Of a stretch of 64,000 nucleotides of DNA, positions 54,897 through 64,000 are shown piece after piece. The DNA comes from Cupriavidus sp. WGlv3 (GTDB taxonomy: Bacteria; Pseudomonadota; Gammaproteobacteria; Burkholderiales; Burkholderiaceae): NCBI RefSeq assembly GCF_023952475.1, contig NZ_JALHRX010000009.1:62001-126000 (forward strand). Direction: 5' to 3'. Made by a program: the position numbers and the translations under genes. Within the stretch, counting starts at the first letter, position 1. Each line of letters opens with the position of its first letter. The notes beneath the pieces were generated by a model that searched no databases, was not told where the DNA came from, and saw only the letters and a list, made by a program, of their open reading frames with translations.

Positions 54897-54907
54897 TTGT
54901 TCAACAA
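54897..54907. promoter_or_regulatory. GntR/FCD operator 2
   Basis: TTGTT-C-AACAA is a perfect 11-base palindrome with the same core as operator 1; the centres are 85 bases apart, about eight helical turns. It lies about 60 bases before the gntR start, so it may overlap that promoter. Confidence 0.7.
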
Positions 54908-54966
54908 AGTGCGCTAACATCCTGGCCCAGGGCATCCCGGTACCAGCCGGCCCCATTCAAGCCAAC

Positions 54967-55635
54967 ATGACCACCAGTACTGACATAAGAAATTTGGCCG
55001 AGCGGGTCACGGAACAGATGCGCCAGCGCATCGTGCGTGGCGACTTCGCGCCGGGGCAGCGCTTGTCGGAAGCGGCGCTAAGCGAAAGCCTGCAGATCTC
55101 GCGCAATACCTTGCGGGAAACCTTTCGCGTGCTGACCAAGGAAGGATTGCTCAAGCACGAGCCCAACCGCGGGGTATCCGTGGCGATTCCGAGCATCGCG
55201 GCCATCATCGATATCTACCGCGTGCGCCGCATGATCGAATGCCAGGCGATTGCCCAGGCCTACCCCAGCCATCCGGCCAGGAAGCACATGCGCGAAGCGG
55301 TGGAAATGGGACTGCGCTGCCGCGACAACGGCGACTGGCAAGGGGCCGGCACCGCCAATATGGAATTCCACATGGCCATCGTGGAACTGGCCGACAGCGA
55401 GCGGCTGAACGTGATGTTCTCCCACCTGCTGGCCGAACTGCGCCTGGCTTTCGGCTTGCTGCAGGATCCGGAATTCCTGCATGGCCCTTATGTCGAGATG
55501 AACCAGCACATCCTGCAGTTGTTCGAATCGGGCAAGCTGGCGGAGTGCGCCGCGGCCCTTAACGACTACCTGGTGCAGTCCGAACGGATCGTGCTGTCGG
55601 TTTGCGCGCGGCACCCGATTTTCAAGGGGCGTTGA
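54967..55635 (+). CDS. GntR-family regulator, FCD (FadR/VanR) subgroup
   Basis: 222 aa. Winged helix: LAERVTEQMRQRIVRGDFAPGQRLSEAALSESLQISRNTLRETFRVLTKEGLL. FCD ligand domain with the usual metal His in NMEFHMAIVELA and MNQHILQLF. It is divergent from the MFS operon and is the natural owner of the two TTGTTSAACAA sites. It would respond to the imported carboxylate or lactam, probably as a repressor. Confidence 0.92.
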   Translation: MTTSTDIRNLAERVTEQMRQRIVRGDFAPGQRLSEAALSESLQISRNTLRETFRVLTKEGLLKHEPNRGVSVAIPSIAAIIDIYRVRRMIECQAIAQAYPSHPARKHMREAVEMGLRCRDNGDWQGAGTANMEFHMAIVELADSERLNVMFSHLLAELRLAFGLLQDPEFLHGPYVEMNQHILQLFESGKLAECAAALNDYLVQSERIVLSVCARHPIFKGR

Positions 55636-55678
55636 GCGCTGTCGCGCAAACTCGCGAAAAGCTTCCCCCCAAGCCCTC

Positions 55679-57169
55679 CTATCCCACCCAGGCTGCCGTA
55701 TCGTCCAGCGGATAAACCGGCCTTTTGACCCGCCGGAACGGAAACCGCTCATAGCGCGAACTGGTAACCCCCTCCCCGTCGCACTCCACCACCGCTTTGG
55801 CAATCGGCACGAACACCGGCCGGCAGTACATGCGCGACTTCAGCAGCAGGAACCTGGCCCGATGCGGATCAACGCCGATATGGGTGAAGATCCCCAGGTC
55901 CCAGTGCTCTTGCGGGGTCTCGGTCACGATCACCTGCGCCGCGCCGATGTCGAGCAAGGCGGTGCGTCCCATGCGGACGCGTTGCCCGGTGTAGGTCGGT
56001 CCGGTGATGGTGTACTCGCCGTCGCTGATCGCCGCGACCGTGCCGGTCAGCGGCATGCTTTGCGGATAGACCTCCAGCTGGGGCAACGCCACCTTGTCGC
56101 CGACCGGCAGCGTGATGCGGGCGCCGACGCCGGCGTCGACCAGCGCCGCCACTGCCTCCGGGTCGCATACGGGCCCGACCGCGATGCCGGTCAGTCCTTG
56201 CGCCAGCGCTTCGTGCAGCACCGCCATGTTGTCGCAGGTGCCGCCGGACATGCAATTGTCGCCATGGTCGAGCAACAGTACCGGCCTCGCGTCAGCACTG
56301 CCGGCGCTGTCGGCAAGCTGTGCGGCGCGCGCGATGGAGCTGGCGAGCGGCTCCGCCTGGTAGGCAAAGGCATCGCGCTCGGACCACGCCTGCGCCGCGA
56401 TCCGGCTGGCGACCTCGTCGGCCTTGGCCTGGTCGCCGTCGCCGACGACGATCACGCTCAGGCATGGCGCGGCGATATCGGCCAGGCCGAAGCCGGCCAG
56501 CACCGACACCGCCAGTATGCCGTCGCGCTCGGCCTCGCGCGCCAGCGCCACGGCGCGCAGCATGGCGCCTTCGTCGGTGCGGCTGCGCAAGGTGTGCGTG
56601 ATCAGCGGCGGGCGCCGCCACGCCATCACCGGCCGCACGCGTCCCGCGATCATGTCGAGCAGCAGCCGGCCAGCGTGTGCGCCGGTTTCATACATGTCTA
56701 CGTGGGGATAGGTCTTGAAGCTGACCGCGATGTCGGCATGGTCGACCAGCGTCTGCGTGATGTTGCCGTGCAGGTCAAGGGCAACCGCGAACGGCGCATG
56801 CGGCAGCACGCCGCGCAGGCGCCGCAGCAGGTCGCCTTCGCCGTCGTCGCTGTTTTCGGCCACCATCGCGCCATGCAGGTCGAGCATTACCGCATCGCAG
56901 CCGTGGGCCGCCGCGATGATGGTGTCGCACAGGTAGGTGTAGGCGTCGGCGGCGACGCGTCCGCTCGGGTTGGCGCCGGCGATCACCGGCACCACGATCT
57001 CGGCGCCGGCGGCCTCGGCCAGGTCGATGAAGGCGGCGGCGGCGGTGCGGGTGCCCCTGGCGGCGCGATAGGCGGCGTCGCCATAGGCCGGCGCGAACGC
57101 AGCCAGCGGCGTCGGCACCGGTGAAAAAGTGTTGGTCTCGTGGTTGAGTCGGGCAATCAGGATCTTCAT
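55679..57169 (-). CDS. M81-family metallopeptidase (microcystinase MlrC-like)
   Basis: 496 aa from the ATG at 57169. Family markers: MKILIARLNHETNTFSPVPT at the N-terminus, MLDLHGAMV and ALDLHGNIT with probable zinc ligands, HVDMYETG, and DHGDNCMSGG. MlrC-type enzymes finish degradation of linear microcystin peptides; most members have unknown substrates and sit next to ABC importers, as here. It is the last gene of the operon that begins at 63128, 20 bases after the M20 gene. No signal peptide. Confidence 0.9.
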   Translation of the reverse strand: MKILIARLNHETNTFSPVPTPLAAFAPAYGDAAYRAARGTRTAAAAFIDLAEAAGAEIVVPVIAGANPSGRVAADAYTYLCDTIIAAAHGCDAVMLDLHGAMVAENSDDGEGDLLRRLRGVLPHAPFAVALDLHGNITQTLVDHADIAVSFKTYPHVDMYETGAHAGRLLLDMIAGRVRPVMAWRRPPLITHTLRSRTDEGAMLRAVALAREAERDGILAVSVLAGFGLADIAAPCLSVIVVGDGDQAKADEVASRIAAQAWSERDAFAYQAEPLASSIARAAQLADSAGSADARPVLLLDHGDNCMSGGTCDNMAVLHEALAQGLTGIAVGPVCDPEAVAALVDAGVGARITLPVGDKVALPQLEVYPQSMPLTGTVAAISDGEYTITGPTYTGQRVRMGRTALLDIGAAQVIVTETPQEHWDLGIFTHIGVDPHRARFLLLKSRMYCRPVFVPIAKAVVECDGEGVTSSRYERFPFRRVKRPVYPLDDTAAWVG

Positions 57170-57188
57170 CGGGCAGTCCGTTCCGGTG

Positions 57189-58484
57189 TCATGGCCGCGT
57201 GGCGGCATCGAGCATGGCGTGCAGCAGCACGTTGCAGCCGGCCTCGAGGTGCTCGGGCCGCGCGTCTTCGATTTCGTTGTGGCTGATGCCGTCCTTGCAT
57301 GGCACGAAGATCATCGCCGCCGGGGCGACGCGGGCCAGGTAGACCGCGTCATGGCCGGCGCCGCTGATCACGTCCATGGCGGAATGGCCGAGCCGTTGCG
57401 CGCCGCCGCGCACGGCCTCGACCAGCCGCGCATCGAACGGCTGCGGCGGGAAGTACACCACCTGCTGCAGATCGATGGCGATGCCGCTGCGCGCCGCCAG
57501 CCCGGCAACCTGGGTACGCAGTGCCGCGTCCATCGCGGACAGCACCGTGTCGTCGCCGGCGCGCAGGTCCACCGTCATCGTCACCTTGCCGGGGATGACA
57601 TTGCGCGAATCGGGATGCACGGCCAGGCAACCCACCGTGCCGCGGCCATGCGGCGGATGATCGAGTGCGATGCGGTTGACGATGCCGACCAGCTCGGACG
57701 CCGCCAGCAGCGCATCCTTGCGCAACGCCATCGGCGTGGGGCCCGCATGCGCTTCCATGCCGGCCAGCACCACGTCATACCAGCGCTGGCCGAGCGCGCC
57801 GGTGACCACGCCGATGGTGGTGTCGTTGGCCTCCAGCACCGGCCCCTGCTCGATATGCGCTTCAAAGTAGGCGCCGACCGGGCGCGCGCCGACCGGCTCG
57901 GGCCCGGCATAGCCGATGGCCTGCAGCGCCTGCCCGACGCTGATGCCGTCGCGGTCGCGCTGCTGCAGCACGTCCGCCAGCGCGAACTCGCCGATGAACG
58001 CGCCCGAGCCCATCATCACCGGCACGAAGCGCGAGCCTTCCTCGTTGGTCCAGACTGCGACCTCGAGCGGGGCATCGGTGACGATGCCGGCGTCGGCCAG
58101 CGTGCGCAGCACTTCGATGCCGGCGAACACGCCATAGTTGCCGTCGAACTTGCCGCCGGTCGGCTGGGTATCGATATGGCTGCCGGTCATCACCGGCGGC
58201 AGGGCATGGTCGCGGCCGGCGCGCCGCGCAAAGATATTGCCGAGGGCATCGACGCGGACCGTGCATCCGGCGGCTTTGGCTTCGGCAACAAAGAAGTCGC
58301 GGCCTTGCCGGTCCAGGTCGGTCAGCGCCAGCCGGCAAACGCCGCCCTTGGGCGTGGCGCCGATGGTGGACAGGCGCATCAGGGTGTCCCACAGGCGCTG
58401 GCCGTCGATGCGCAGGTCGGCGCGTGCGCCGGCACTCGCCGCTGCCGCGCGCGCTGCTTGCAATGTCGTCATGTCATTTCTCAT
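57189..58484 (-). CDS. M20-family amidohydrolase (N-carbamoyl-amino-acid/allantoate type)
   Basis: 431 aa from the ATG at 58484 (another at 58472). Zinc ligands: TGSHIDTQPTGGKFDG, TNEEGSRF, EAHIEQGP and the distal SGAGHDA...IFVPCKDGISHNE. This is the AllC/HyuC/AmaB group, which hydrolyses N-carbamoyl amino acids, allantoate or ureido compounds. It starts four bases after the LivF stop. With an importer and an M81 peptidase in the same unit, its substrate is likely an N-acylated or ureido amino acid. Confidence 0.92.
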   Translation of the reverse strand: MRNDMTTLQAARAAAASAGARADLRIDGQRLWDTLMRLSTIGATPKGGVCRLALTDLDRQGRDFFVAEAKAAGCTVRVDALGNIFARRAGRDHALPPVMTGSHIDTQPTGGKFDGNYGVFAGIEVLRTLADAGIVTDAPLEVAVWTNEEGSRFVPVMMGSGAFIGEFALADVLQQRDRDGISVGQALQAIGYAGPEPVGARPVGAYFEAHIEQGPVLEANDTTIGVVTGALGQRWYDVVLAGMEAHAGPTPMALRKDALLAASELVGIVNRIALDHPPHGRGTVGCLAVHPDSRNVIPGKVTMTVDLRAGDDTVLSAMDAALRTQVAGLAARSGIAIDLQQVVYFPPQPFDARLVEAVRGGAQRLGHSAMDVISGAGHDAVYLARVAPAAMIFVPCKDGISHNEIEDARPEHLEAGCNVLLHAMLDAATRP

Positions 58485-58487
58485 GGT

Positions 58488-59188
58488 TCAGGCCGCCAGG
58501 CCGACGCCGAGATAGCGGTCCTTGACCGCCTCGTCGGCGCGGAACGCGTCGTTGCTGCCGGTGTAGACCACCCTGCCCTGCTCGATGATCACGTGGCGGT
58601 CGGCCAGCTGCGTGCAGACCTCGAGGTTCTGCTCGACCAGCAGGATCGGCACCCCGGCGGCCTTGATGACCTTGAGCTGCGCCACGATCTCTTCCACGAT
58701 CACCGGGGCCAGCCCTTCGACCGGCTCGTCGAGCATCAGCAGGCGCGGATGGTTCATCATGGCGCGCCCGATCGCGAGCATCTGCTGTTCGCCGCCGGAC
58801 AGCTGCGCACCGCCGTTGCCGCGCCGCTCGCGCAGGCGCGGGAAGATGCGGTAGATGTCCTGCAGCTGCCACGGCGAATCGCGGCGCGCGGCCAGCTTGA
58901 GATTCTCTTCCACCGTCAGCAGCTTGAAGATGCCGCGATGCTCGGGCACCAGGCACAGGCCTTCGGCGGCAATCCGGTGCGGCGCCATGCCGGCAACCTC
59001 CTTGCCGCGAAAGATCACGCGCCCGCCTTTGGGCTCGACCACGCCGGCGATGGCCTTGAGCGTGGTCGACTTGCCGGCGCCGTTGCGCCCCAGCAGCGTC
59101 ACCAGCTCGCCTTCGCCGACCGCCAGCGACACGCCCTGCAGCACATGGCTCTTGCCGTAGTAGCCATGGATCTCCTGTACGTCGAGCA

Positions 59189-59192
<4 letters not shown>
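58488..59192 (-). CDS. livF: Branched-chain-amino-acid-type ABC ATPase LivF
   Basis: 234 aa; ATG at 59192 overlaps the livG stop (ATGA). Walker A GRNGAGKSTT, signature LSGGEQQMLAIGRAM, Walker B LLMLDEPVEGLAP, and His of the switch replaced by the usual LivF form LLVEQN. Complete. Partner of LivG in driving the LivHM permease. Confidence 0.93.
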
Positions 59193-59961
<769 letters not shown>

Positions 59962-59965
<4 letters not shown>

Positions 59966-60960
59966 GCGCGTTCCTCTTGCGTGACGGGGGCGCGGCGCAC
60001 GCCGCGCAGGCGATCCCATAGCGTGGCGCCCAGCCCCCACAGCCCGCGCTGCATGAACAGGCTGACCGCGATCAGCAGGAAGCCGAGCAGCATCAGCCAG
60101 CGCGGCCACAGCGTCGACAGCCAGTCCGCCAGCAGCACATAGAAGGCGGCGCCCAGCACCGAGGCAAAGATGTTGCCAGTGCCGCCGATCACGGTCATCA
60201 CCAGGATCATCTCGCTGGCGTGGTAGTCGATATTGGTCAGCGGCGCGATGCCGGTCAGCATCGCATGCAGCGCGCCGGCGAGCCCGGTCACCGCGCCCGA
60301 GACCATGAACGCCAGCAGCTTGAATGTCTTGACGTTGTAGCCGACCGCCAGCGCGCGCTCTTCGTTGTCGCGGATCGCCAGCAGCGTGCGGCCCAGCACC
60401 GACTCGGTCACGCGCAGTACCACCAGGAACACCGCCAGGAACAGTACCGCGACAAAGCCGTAGAACTGCCACGGCGACGCCAGCGGCACCAGCGCATGGC
60501 CAGCCACGGACAGCGGCGGACGCGGGATATCCAGCAGGCCGTTGTCGCCGCCGGTGATGCCGGGCGTGGTATAGGCAAGAAAGTAGAACATCTGCGCGAA
60601 CGCCAGCGTCAGCATCACGAAGTAGGTGCCGCGCTGCCGGATCGCAAACCAGCCCACCAGCGCCGCGGCGGCCGCGCCGATCGCGATCGCCAGCAGCAGG
60701 GCCAGCGGCATTGGCAGGCTGGCGCGGGTCAGCGCCAACCCCACCGCATAGCTGCCCAACCCGAAGAAGATGCCCTGGCCGAACGAAAGCAGGCCGGTGT
60801 AGCCAAGCAGCAGGTTGCACGCCATCGCGGCCATCGCGTAGATCAGCACTTCGGTGGCAAGCGTGCCGGAGCGCATCGTCAGCGGCAGCAGCAGCGTGAC
60901 GCCGAGTGCCAGCCACCAGAAGCGGTAGCGCAACAGCCATTGTCTTTGCATAGCCATCAT
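59962..60960 (-). CDS. livM: Branched-chain-amino-acid-type ABC permease LivM
   Basis: 332 aa from the ATG at 60960, overlapping the livH stop. About ten hydrophobic segments; family motifs LLGYTGLLSFGQGIFFGLGSYA and IRDNEERALAVGYNVKTFKLLAFMVSGAVTGLAGAL (the ATPase-contact loop). Complete. Confidence 0.93.
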
Positions 60961-61814
60961 CCCCTCCCCAGCAAGCCATGCGGACGCAGCAGCAGCACCG
61001 CGGCCATGGCGACATAGATCATCAGCCGCGCGCCTTCGGGCCACAGCGTGCTCATCAGGCTCTGCACCACGCCGACCAGCAAGCCCCCCACCAGCGCACC
61101 GGTGAAGCTGCCCATGCCGCCCACCACCACCACGATAAAGGCCACGCCCAGCGCCTCGACACCCATGAACGGCTCGGCGCCGCGGATCGGCGCGGCCAGC
61201 ACGCCGGCGATCGCCGCGGTGGCGGCGCCGAGTGCAAACATCAGGCTGAACAGCCGGAACACATTGATGCCGAGCAGCGACACCATCTCGGTGGATTCGC
61301 TGCCCGCGCGCACCGCGCTGCCCAGGCGCGTACCTTCCAGCAGCCACCACAGCCCGATCGCCAGCAGGCCGGTGAAGCCGATCACGAACAACCGGTACTT
61401 GGGATAGATGAAGTCGCCCCACATCACCACGCCCTGCAGCGCATCCGGCGGCGGCACGTCGACGCCGAGCGGCCCCCAGCCGACGATGATGAGTTCCTGG
61501 ATGGCCAGCGCCAGTCCCACCGTGACCAGGATGTGGAACTCGTGCGGCTGCGCGTAGACATGGCGCAGCATGACCTTCTCGGTCAGCCACGCCAGCGCGC
61601 CGATGATGATCGGAGCGAATACCAGCGCCACCCAGAAGTTCATGCCGATCTGCAGCGCCTGGAAGCAGAGGTAGGCACCCAGCGCATAGAAAGCGCCATG
61701 CGCGAAATTGACGAAGCGCAACAGGCCGAACACGATCGACAGCCCTACCGCCAGCAAGAAGTAGAGCATGCCTATGCCGACGCCGTTGATCACCTGCAAC
61801 AGATAGACGTTCAT
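60957..61814 (-). CDS. livH: Branched-chain-amino-acid-type ABC permease LivH
   Basis: 285 aa. Family motifs: MLYFLLAVGLSIVFGLLRFVNFAHGAFYALGAYL and LGVAFIVVVVGGMGSFTGALVGGLLVG. 111 bases separate it from the binding-protein gene upstream, and four-base overlaps connect it to livM, livG and livF, so the transport genes are co-translated. Confidence 0.93.
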   Translation of the reverse strand: MNVYLLQVINGVGIGMLYFLLAVGLSIVFGLLRFVNFAHGAFYALGAYLCFQALQIGMNFWVALVFAPIIIGALAWLTEKVMLRHVYAQPHEFHILVTVGLALAIQELIIVGWGPLGVDVPPPDALQGVVMWGDFIYPKYRLFVIGFTGLLAIGLWWLLEGTRLGSAVRAGSESTEMVSLLGINVFRLFSLMFALGAATAAIAGVLAAPIRGAEPFMGVEALGVAFIVVVVGGMGSFTGALVGGLLVGVVQSLMSTLWPEGARLMIYVAMAAVLLLRPHGLLGRG

Positions 61815-61925
61815 GAGTCGTACGGATGTAGGAAGCCGCCATGCCGCGCTTGACTGCGCGGCACGGTGCTTCGGTGTGCTTCAGTGTGTGAATCGCCGGG
61901 GCGGCGGCCCCGCAGCGTCAGGGCC

Positions 61926-63128
61926 TCAGGCCATCTTGCACTGGGTCTGCTCGACCGGCAGGAAGGCCTTGCCGACGCTGACGATTTCGGCGTAGTCGTC
62001 CTTGTCCTTCATGCGTGACCTGGCCTTGCCCTTGAGCAGGTAGTAGTTCTTCAGCACCTGGTGGTCGGCGGCGCGGATTTCCTCCGGCCCGGTCAGGCCC
62101 TCGTACTTCAAGCCTTCGAGCGCCGCGACCACGGCCTTCGGATCGGCGCTGCCGGCCTTGATCATGCCGTCGACCATGATCTTGGTGCAGATGTACGAGC
62201 CGGCCAGGCTGTAGTTGGGATTGGCCTTGAACTTGGCCTGGGTGCGCTTGACCAGGTCGCGGTTCAGCGGCGTATCGACGCCGTGCCAGTACTGCGCGCC
62301 GAAATAAACGCCCTCGCACAGGTCGGCGCCGAGCGACTCGAACTGTTCCAGCCCCGAGGCCCAGGCCAGCAGGATGGTGGTGTTCTTCTTCATGCCGAAG
62401 CTGACCGCCTGGCGCAGCGTGTCGGCGGACTGCGAGCCGAAGTTCAGGATCAGCAGCACGTCCGGCTTGGCGGCCAGCGCATTGGTCAGGTAGCCGCTGA
62501 ATTCTTTCTCGGTCAGGGCGTGGTAGCTGTTGCCGACATGCTCGATGCCCTTCTCCTTGAAGATCGCCTTCGCCGCCGACAGCAGCCCGTCGCCGAACAC
62601 ATATTGCGGCGTGATGGTGTACCAGCGTTTGGCCTTCGGCATCGATTCGATCAGCGGCCGCACGGTGCGCTCGATCGCGCCGAAGGTCGGCACCGACCAG
62701 CGGAAGGTGGCGCGGTTGCAGTCCTTGCCGGTGATCTCGTCGGCCCCCGCGGTGGTGACGAACACGCCGCCGAACTTTTCCGCCTCCTTGCCCATGGCCA
62801 GCGATTCGGACGACAGGATGCCGCCGGCGAAATAGCGCGCCGCCTTCTGCTGCGCCAGCTCCTGCACCTTGCGCACCGCGGTGGCCGGCTTGCCTTCGGT
62901 GTCGAGCACGCTGTAGCGCAGCGGCCGGCCCAGCACCTGTCCGTACTGGTCGAGGGCGAGCCGCATGCCCAGGTCGGCGAATTTCCCGTTGGCGGCGAAG
63001 GCGCCCGACATCGGCACCGGACAGCCGAATTCCAGCGCCTCGCCCGCGGCAAAAGCGCTCCGGCCATGGATCAGGGAAGTGGGGACGGCGGACAGCGCCG
63101 CCAGTTTCAGCAGGTCACGACGATTCAA
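61926..63128 (-). CDS. Periplasmic binding protein of the Liv-type importer
   Basis: 400 aa from a TTG at 63128, chosen because GAGGAG lies seven bases upstream and the frame starts with a signal (NRRDLLKLAALSA, twin-arginine-like, ending near AFAAG). LivK-type fold: FGCPVPMSGAFAANGKFADLGMRLALDQYG, YFAGGILSSESLAMGKEAEKFG and the VVAALEGLKYEG end. Cys residues near KDCNRATF and ADLCEGVYFG may pair. First gene of the operon; the ligand is not clear but should be an amino-acid or ureido-type compound from the company of the M20 and M81 enzymes. Confidence 0.92.
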   Translation of the reverse strand: MNRRDLLKLAALSAVPTSLIHGRSAFAAGEALEFGCPVPMSGAFAANGKFADLGMRLALDQYGQVLGRPLRYSVLDTEGKPATAVRKVQELAQQKAARYFAGGILSSESLAMGKEAEKFGGVFVTTAGADEITGKDCNRATFRWSVPTFGAIERTVRPLIESMPKAKRWYTITPQYVFGDGLLSAAKAIFKEKGIEHVGNSYHALTEKEFSGYLTNALAAKPDVLLILNFGSQSADTLRQAVSFGMKKNTTILLAWASGLEQFESLGADLCEGVYFGAQYWHGVDTPLNRDLVKRTQAKFKANPNYSLAGSYICTKIMVDGMIKAGSADPKAVVAALEGLKYEGLTGPEEIRAADHQVLKNYYLLKGKARSRMKDKDDYAEIVSVGKAFLPVEQTQCKMA

Positions 63129-63553
63129 GGCTCACTCCTCGTTATGTGGGGATCGGGCTGCACGGGGCGAAAGTCTGGCCACGCCATGGCCTGGCGCTGC
63201 ACCGTCTCCCCGACATGCTGGTGACTTTCGCCCGGCGCCGACACTGGCCGAGCAAGAATCGAACCTGTTTATTCTATTTATACGTATAAATAGAATAGAA
63301 TCATCTTAGGAGTCGGCCGGAATCGTTGTCAACAAAGGAAAGGTCAGGGTTTACGCACCCTCGGCGCATGGCGCTACGTGCGCCGCGCATGAGGCGACGG
63401 CGGGACAGAAAGGTACGCGCTGAACCCGGCAATGCCAGCGAATCGGGCAGCATGCACGCGGCTGGGGCAAGCCGCGGCCCTGCGCCGGCGCGCTTGGCTA
63501 GAATGCAAGCGCCCAGGCCTCCATGGCTTGCGGCGCATGACAAGGAAAGAGCA
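63129..63553. other. Divergent control region, no gene seen
   Basis: 425 bases between the Liv-type operon and the GntR gene. The part near 63260-63305 is very AT-rich and holds the 28-base palindrome; the rest is GC-rich without a convincing frame. Confidence 0.6.
63270..63297. promoter_or_regulatory. Perfect 28-base palindromic operator
   Basis: The left arm TATTCTATTTATAC (63270-63283) is followed with no gap by its exact complement (63284-63297), around the centre ATAC/GTAT. It lies 142 bases before the TTG start of the binding protein and 257 bases before gntR. GntR-family dimers commonly bind such TATAC-GTATA-centred dyads. Confidence 0.8.
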
Positions 63554-64000
63554 ATGGCGATGTTTCGGGAGGGCAAGACCGGGACCATCGAGATCCGCAA
63601 GCAGAAGCGCGCGGACCTGGTGGCGGAAGAGCTCAAGCGGCTGATTACGCAGCGCAACCTGCGCCCGGGCGACAAGCTGCCGCACGAGGTCAAGCTGCAG
63701 CAGATGTTCTCCGTCAGCAAGAGCACCATCCGCGAGGCACTGAAGTCGCTGGAAGTGCAAGGGCTGATCCGGGTCAGCACCGGACCGGCGGGCGGCGGCA
63801 CGATCGTCGAAGTGCCGCTGGACCGCACCTTCCAGCTGATGCAGAACTACCTGTTCTTCAAGGACGTCGGCATTGCCGACATCTATACCGTGCGCCGGCT
63901 GCTGGAGCCGGAACTGGCCGCCGGCGCGGTGCCGCATCTGACCGATGACGATTTCCGGGCGCTGGAACGCACCATCGACCTGTGCGACCCGGCCTCGGCC
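63554..64000 (+). CDS. GntR-family regulator, FCD subgroup (3' end outside window)
   Basis: 149 codons visible; ATG at 63554 follows AAGGAAAGAGCA. Winged helix: RADLVAEELKRLITQRNLRPGDKLPHEVKLQQMFSVSKSTIREALKSLEVQGLI, then the GPAGGGTIVEV wing. The FCD domain begins at VGIADIYTVRRLLEPELAAGAVPHL and is cut by the window edge. It is divergent from the Liv/M20/M81 operon and is the likely binder of the 28-base palindrome. Confidence 0.92.
   Translation, partial: MAMFREGKTGTIEIRKQKRADLVAEELKRLITQRNLRPGDKLPHEVKLQQMFSVSKSTIREALKSLEVQGLIRVSTGPAGGGTIVEVPLDRTFQLMQNYLFFKDVGIADIYTVRRLLEPELAAGAVPHLTDDDFRALERTIDLCDPASA

Overview
The window is high-GC DNA with dense coding and LysR, GntR/FCD, Bug/TctC-type and periplasmic-binding-protein families. 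Gene content and codon use suggest a betaproteobacterium of the Cupriavidus/Ralstonia group, and the many catabolic and transport islands suggest a secondary chromosome or accessory part. This is inference from gene content; no rRNA, tRNA, origin, phage, insertion sequence or CRISPR array was seen.

Layout: 1-4071 is the start of a poly-N-acetylglucosamine operon on the minus strand (pgaA, then pgaB running off the left edge), preceded by a 764-base AT-rich control region with a 14-base inverted repeat. 4836-6883 is an OmpR-type two-component pair, divergent from a CcdA-like / thioredoxin-like redox pair (7087-8367). An NCS2 purine permease with a palindromic operator, an M23 peptidase, a small zinc-ribbon protein, a GGT-like hydrolase, an AraC regulator and an unrecognised 546-aa protein follow. 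15.7-18.4 kb holds a class D beta-lactamase, a lipoprotein and an exported protein. 18.9-23.4 kb is an MHS-type transporter, amidohydrolase, LysR regulator and Bug solute-binding protein. Two small proteins, an Old Yellow Enzyme and an aldo/keto reductase with LysR regulator come next.

27.8-37.2 kb is a catabolic island: a NocR/OccR-like LysR gene divergent from a polyamine/opine-type ABC importer (4 genes), then a four-gene dehydrogenase set (two DadA-like flavoproteins, a small ferredoxin subunit, an HcnB/OoxA-like subunit) and a RidA imine deaminase. 37.2-45.1 kb has an SRPBCC protein, aldo/keto reductase with LysR, a large zinc-ribbon/adenylate cyclase/STAND ATPase with an overlapping HD hydrolase, and a patatin. 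45.3-49.0 kb is an isoquinoline-1-oxidoreductase-like pair with its LysR gene.

49-55.6 kb holds a biotin carboxylase-BCCP protein, a KipI-KipA fusion, a DUF1445 protein, a broken LamB/YcsF (pxpA) gene and an MFS transporter, divergent from a GntR/FCD gene with two palindromic operators 85 bases apart. Together the first two proteins carry all the domain types of a urea-carboxylase-like enzyme. 55.7-63.1 kb is a Liv-type ABC importer coupled to an M20 amidohydrolase and an M81 peptidase, divergent from a second GntR/FCD gene (cut by the right edge) with a perfect 28-base palindrome between them.

The recurring design is one importer plus one small set of hydrolases or oxidoreductases plus one divergent regulator.
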